A stretch of 14,888 nt of DNA. Source: Planctomycetota bacterium. Its GTDB lineage: Bacteria > Planctomycetota > MHYJ01 > JACQXL01. Each line of letters begins with the position of its first letter. The stretch's first letter is position 1. The DNA lies in the NCBI GenBank assembly GCA_016208805.1, contig JACQXL010000211.1, forward strand, positions 1 to 14,888. The letters are read 5' to 3'. The translations under genes were made by a program, and so were the position numbers. Below, piece by piece: positions 13,020 through 14,888 of this stretch. The notes beneath the pieces are model-generated. The model made no database searches, was not told where the DNA came from, and worked only from the letters and a program-made list of their open reading frames with translations.

Positions 13020-14264
13020 ATGGATTTCATTAAACGAGAACTCGCTTCCTTGAGGAGAAGCGGTCTTTTGCGCCAATTCAAGACCATCTCGGCCATAGAC
13101 GGCGCTCGGGTTAAGATAAACGGTCGTTGGTATATCTCTTTCTGTTCCAATGACTATCTGGGCTTGAGCCAGCACCCGGCCCTGCGCCGGGCCGCTAAAG
13201 CGGCCATAGACCGGTTCGGGGTCGGCTCGGGCGCATCGCGCCTGATGGCCGGCACCTTCTCCTTGCACCGCCAACTGGAAAAGGCCATAGCCCGATTCAA
13301 GGGCGCCGAAGATGCGCTCCTGTTCACATCCGGCTATGCGGCCAATTTAGGCGTGATTACTGCGCTGGTTAAAAAGTCCGATACGCTTTTCTGCGACGAA
13401 CTCAACCATGCCTCGCTCATAGATGCGGCCCGGCTGACGGGCGTAGCCACAGCGGAGTCCCGACCTTATCGTCGGGGCGCAAGACTATTCATCTATCGTC
13501 ACCGGGATATGGAGCATCTGAAAACACTGCTGAAAGCCAAAATCCGAAATCTCGGAGCGTCAGCGCCCGTACGGGCGACGAATGTCGGGGCGCAATTCTA
13601 CATTGTGAGTGACGCCGTCTTCAGTATGGACGGCGACATCGCGCCACTCAAAGAGATTGCCGCCCTGGCGGGCAAATACAAAGCCACTGTGATTCTGGAC
13701 GAGGCGCATTCAACTGGCATATTCGGCCGGAACGGCCGGGGCTTGCTAGATGAACTCGGTTTGAGAGATAATCTGTGTAATCTGTGGCTCGGTATCGGCA
13801 CCTTGAGCAAGGCGGTGGGTGGTTTAGGCGGATTTGTTACCGGCTCTAAAGAGATGATAAGTTATATCCGGAGTAAGAGCCGGCCGTTTATCTTTACGAC
13901 GGCGTTGCCGCCGGCCGTCTGCGCCGCTAACATAGCGGCATTAAAGATTATCAGGCAACAACCGCAATTGCATAAAAAACTTTGGGCCAACACCGACTAT
14001 ATCAAGAGTCTCCTAAATCAGTTAAATCCGTTAAATCCTGTTGTTTCCGAGACACCAATAATTCCGGTTGTTATAGGTGATGCTAAAAAGACGCTTCAGG
14101 TCTCGCAATATTTATGGTCAAAGGGTCTGTTTATCCCGGCGATTCGTCCGCCGACCGTGCCGGTCGGCCAGAGCCGACTGCGCATCAGCATCAGCGCCCT
14201 GCACCGGCCGGAGCATCTGGACGCATTGTCCAATCATCTCCTTACCTTTATAAGGAATCCATGA
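13020..14264 (+). CDS. bioF: 8-amino-7-oxononanoate synthase with repeat-encoded inserts
   Basis: BioF condenses pimeloyl-ACP/CoA with L-alanine, the first ring-building step of biotin synthesis; PLP-dependent alpha-oxoamine synthase fold. Key sites are intact: H130 (LNHASLID), D227 and H230 (DEAHSTG), and the PLP lysine K264 (TLSKAVGG). At 414 aa it is about 20-30 longer than usual. The excess maps to stretches with repeat-like DNA: about residues 141-154 (GVATAESRPYRRGA), 176-191 (RNLGASAPVRATNVGA), 249-257 (around DNLCNLW) and 333-340 (NQLNPLNP). All are in frame and avoid the catalytic motifs. AGGA (13012-13015) precedes the ATG. Confidence 0.93.
   Translation: MDFIKRELASLRRSGLLRQFKTISAIDGARVKINGRWYISFCSNDYLGLSQHPALRRAAKAAIDRFGVGSGASRLMAGTFSLHRQLEKAIARFKGAEDALLFTSGYAANLGVITALVKKSDTLFCDELNHASLIDAARLTGVATAESRPYRRGARLFIYRHRDMEHLKTLLKAKIRNLGASAPVRATNVGAQFYIVSDAVFSMDGDIAPLKEIAALAGKYKATVILDEAHSTGIFGRNGRGLLDELGLRDNLCNLWLGIGTLSKAVGGLGGFVTGSKEMISYIRSKSRPFIFTTALPPAVCAANIAALKIIRQQPQLHKKLWANTDYIKSLLNQLNPLNPVVSETPIIPVVIGDAKKTLQVSQYLWSKGLFIPAIRPPTVPVGQSRLRISISALHRPEHLDALSNHLLTFIRNP
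13441..13480. repeat. GCGGAGTCCCG-type repeat inside bioF
   Basis: The first 22 nt (GCGTAGCCACAGCGGAGTCC plus CG) differ by one base from 12972-12993 upstream of the gene, and share AGCGGAGTCCCG with 14374-14385. Each copy continues into a short hairpin of its own sequence (here CCCGA/TCGGG). The DNA encodes VATAESRPYRRG, absent from normal BioF proteins at this position, between LIDAARL and the YRHRDMEHL helix. Confidence 0.85.
13564..13577. repeat. CGCCCGTACGGGCG palindrome inside bioF
   Basis: This is an exact copy of the 14-bp palindrome at 10982-10995 before surE. It lies within a longer atypical stretch (about 13545-13592) encoding a loop between the LKTLLKAK helix and the FYIVSDAVFSMDG strand. 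Confidence 0.8.
13769..13790. repeat. 22-nt copy of the CACAGATT repeat inside bioF
   Basis: These 22 nt are the perfect reverse complement of 12907-12928 at the end of bioB, and the core AATCTGTGTAATCTG (13770-13784) also occurs at 656-670 in the purB promoter. Here it is in frame and encodes NLCNLWL between the LLDELGL and GTLSKAVGG motifs. Confidence 0.9.
14016..14042. repeat. AATCAGTTAAATCCGTTAAA-type repeat inside bioF
   Basis: The DNA contains two AAATCC-type units and starts AATCAGTTAAA, resembling the AATCAGTTTACT motif found before surE and bioB and the GGATTAATCGGTTCAATCAG stretch at 11921-11940. It encodes NQLNPLNPV in a surface-type position. The similarity is looser than for the other three bioF inserts. 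Confidence 0.45.
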
Positions 14265-14300
14265 AGCCAAGATAATTTTCTGAAATATCAAGATTTTTGG

Positions 14301-14328
14301 TTGACAAGCAAATTTGTCGGGCTATACT
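14301..14328 (+). promoter_or_regulatory. Sigma-70-type promoter for the 3'-end small gene
   Basis: TTGACA (14301-14306), a 16-nt spacer and TATACT (14323-14328) form a near-consensus promoter, with initiation near 14335. The next credible gene starts at 14558, leaving a long leader. Confidence 0.6.
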
Positions 14329-14554
14329 ACTGGTTAATTAATACGGATGGTTGCGGAGTGAGGGCGTGAGCCTGAGCGGAGTCCCGCTGATTGCGGGAAT
14401 GCACACCAAGTTGATGAATCCGTAAACTCCGGTAACACAAAATTTAGAGCCAGTTAGAGATGGCATCCCGCAAGGCGGGAGCGCCAGACCGTTACTGGGT
14501 CTTATCCCGATTCATTTATCCTGACGAAAGAAGGACATCGGGGAAGGAGGGCGT
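14329..14554 (+). other. Structured 5' leader with two matching hairpins
   Basis: This non-coding stretch carries two hairpins with the same 6-bp stem, TCCCGC/GCGGGA: 14382-14398 (loop TGATT) and 14466-14480 (loop AAG). The first is part of a GCGGAGTCCCG-type repeat (14374-14398). Because the stems are identical, each left arm could also pair with the other's right arm, giving alternative folds. I could not match the leader to a known riboswitch class. Confidence 0.5.
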
Positions 14555-14557
14555 ATG

Positions 14558-14800
14558 ATGAATACTATTATGCTAAAAACATCGGCTATTATTCTATTAA
14601 TCGGCGTAATGCTCACCGGCTACGGCGGACTGTGTGAGAAGGATAAAGAGACCGACAGCGGCAGTAGCACACCAAAACCTGACTGGGTCTGTTCTACCCT
14701 TGATTCTACAAGCAGTATTGGGACGAACACCTCCATTGTCCTTGACCCTAATAAGAGCCTATCCGAAAACCTTGATACCAGCACCGCGATACGTAATTAA
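14558..14800 (+). CDS. Small predicted exported protein of unknown function
   Basis: An 80-aa product with an N-terminal hydrophobic segment (about 8-23, SAIILLIGVMLTGYGGL) after a Lys, then a Cys and a charged, Ser/Thr/Asp-rich tail without recognisable domains. It looks like a signal peptide or membrane anchor; the Cys after GGL is in lipoprotein position but the box is not canonical (Leu at -1). AAGGAGG (14544-14550) is an excellent ribosome site, 7 nt from ATG 14558 and 4 nt from ATG 14555; either could be used. The strong promoter and ribosome site support a real gene. I recognise no family. Confidence 0.55.
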   Translation: MNTIMLKTSAIILLIGVMLTGYGGLCEKDKETDSGSSTPKPDWVCSTLDSTSSIGTNTSIVLDPNKSLSENLDTSTAIRN

Positions 14801-14888
14801 ACCACAGACAAAATGAAGTAATCCAATATAATTCTCCGCTTTCTTTTCCCAACGAATAAGGATACGGCGAAACCGATTCAACCAACTA

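Noticed and set aside
14400..14540. GEMM-type or other known riboswitch in the leader before 14558
   Set aside because: I tried to match the conserved GEMM core and other common aptamer motifs by eye and found no convincing fit; only hairpins from repeat sequence are clear.

Overview
The window looks like part of a chromosome from an uncultured, probably anaerobic, Gram-negative-type bacterium of about 50% GC. The gene set is housekeeping (purB, an IscU/NifU scaffold, nadE, surE, bioB, bioF), a WhiG/FliA-type sigma factor beside a sigma-54 activator, a HEAT-repeat protein and a radical-SAM peptide-modification cluster. Together with the very many short dispersed palindromes this is reminiscent of environmental Planctomycetes-like (PVC) genomes. 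That placement is inference and weak; no rRNA or other phylogenetic marker is present.

Layout. 1-696 is gene-free: a palindromic repeat, a G-run/C-run hairpin, an 11-copy 22-bp tandem array (333-574) and a good sigma-70-type promoter for purB (697-2094). A nested palindrome separates purB from a NifU/IscU scaffold with a C-terminal double zinc ribbon (2212-2784). A hairpin fills the gap to the convergent NAD+ synthetase gene (2847-4363, minus), which is broken in the synthetase domain exactly at a 39-nt dispersed repeat. From a promoter at 4393-4421 runs a rightward operon: a membrane-anchored HEAT protein, a 46-aa peptide with the look of a RiPP precursor (5116-5256), an HPr-kinase-like ATPase, a Ser/His S26-type peptidase, a PqqD-like protein and a radical SAM/SPASM enzyme (to 7663). 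Converging on it is a nucleotidyltransferase-like gene of the type often found beside such clusters, split by an in-frame TAA in its catalytic motif. Next, a promoter at 8682 serves a regulatory trio: a small MerR-type protein, a sigma-54-type AAA+ activator without a sensor domain, and a sigma-28/WhiG-family sigma factor. Then come surE (with a premature amber codon), bioB and bioF, and finally a promoter, a 230-nt structured leader and a small predicted exported protein (14558-14800).

Two things stand out. First, the 4429-7663 operon (with 7650-8561 opposite) has the complete parts list of a ribosomally made, radical-SAM-modified peptide pathway: precursor, recognition protein (PqqD), modifying enzyme, putative kinase-like protein and protease; the product is unknown. 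Second, several short dispersed repeat families are found not only between genes but inside them: they supply the stop codons of purB and bioB, add in-frame peptides to BioF and the NadE linker, sit at the nadE break, and supply the -10 element of purB. This resembles the Rickettsia palindromic elements known to insert in frame in proteins, but with several families acting together and nesting in one another.
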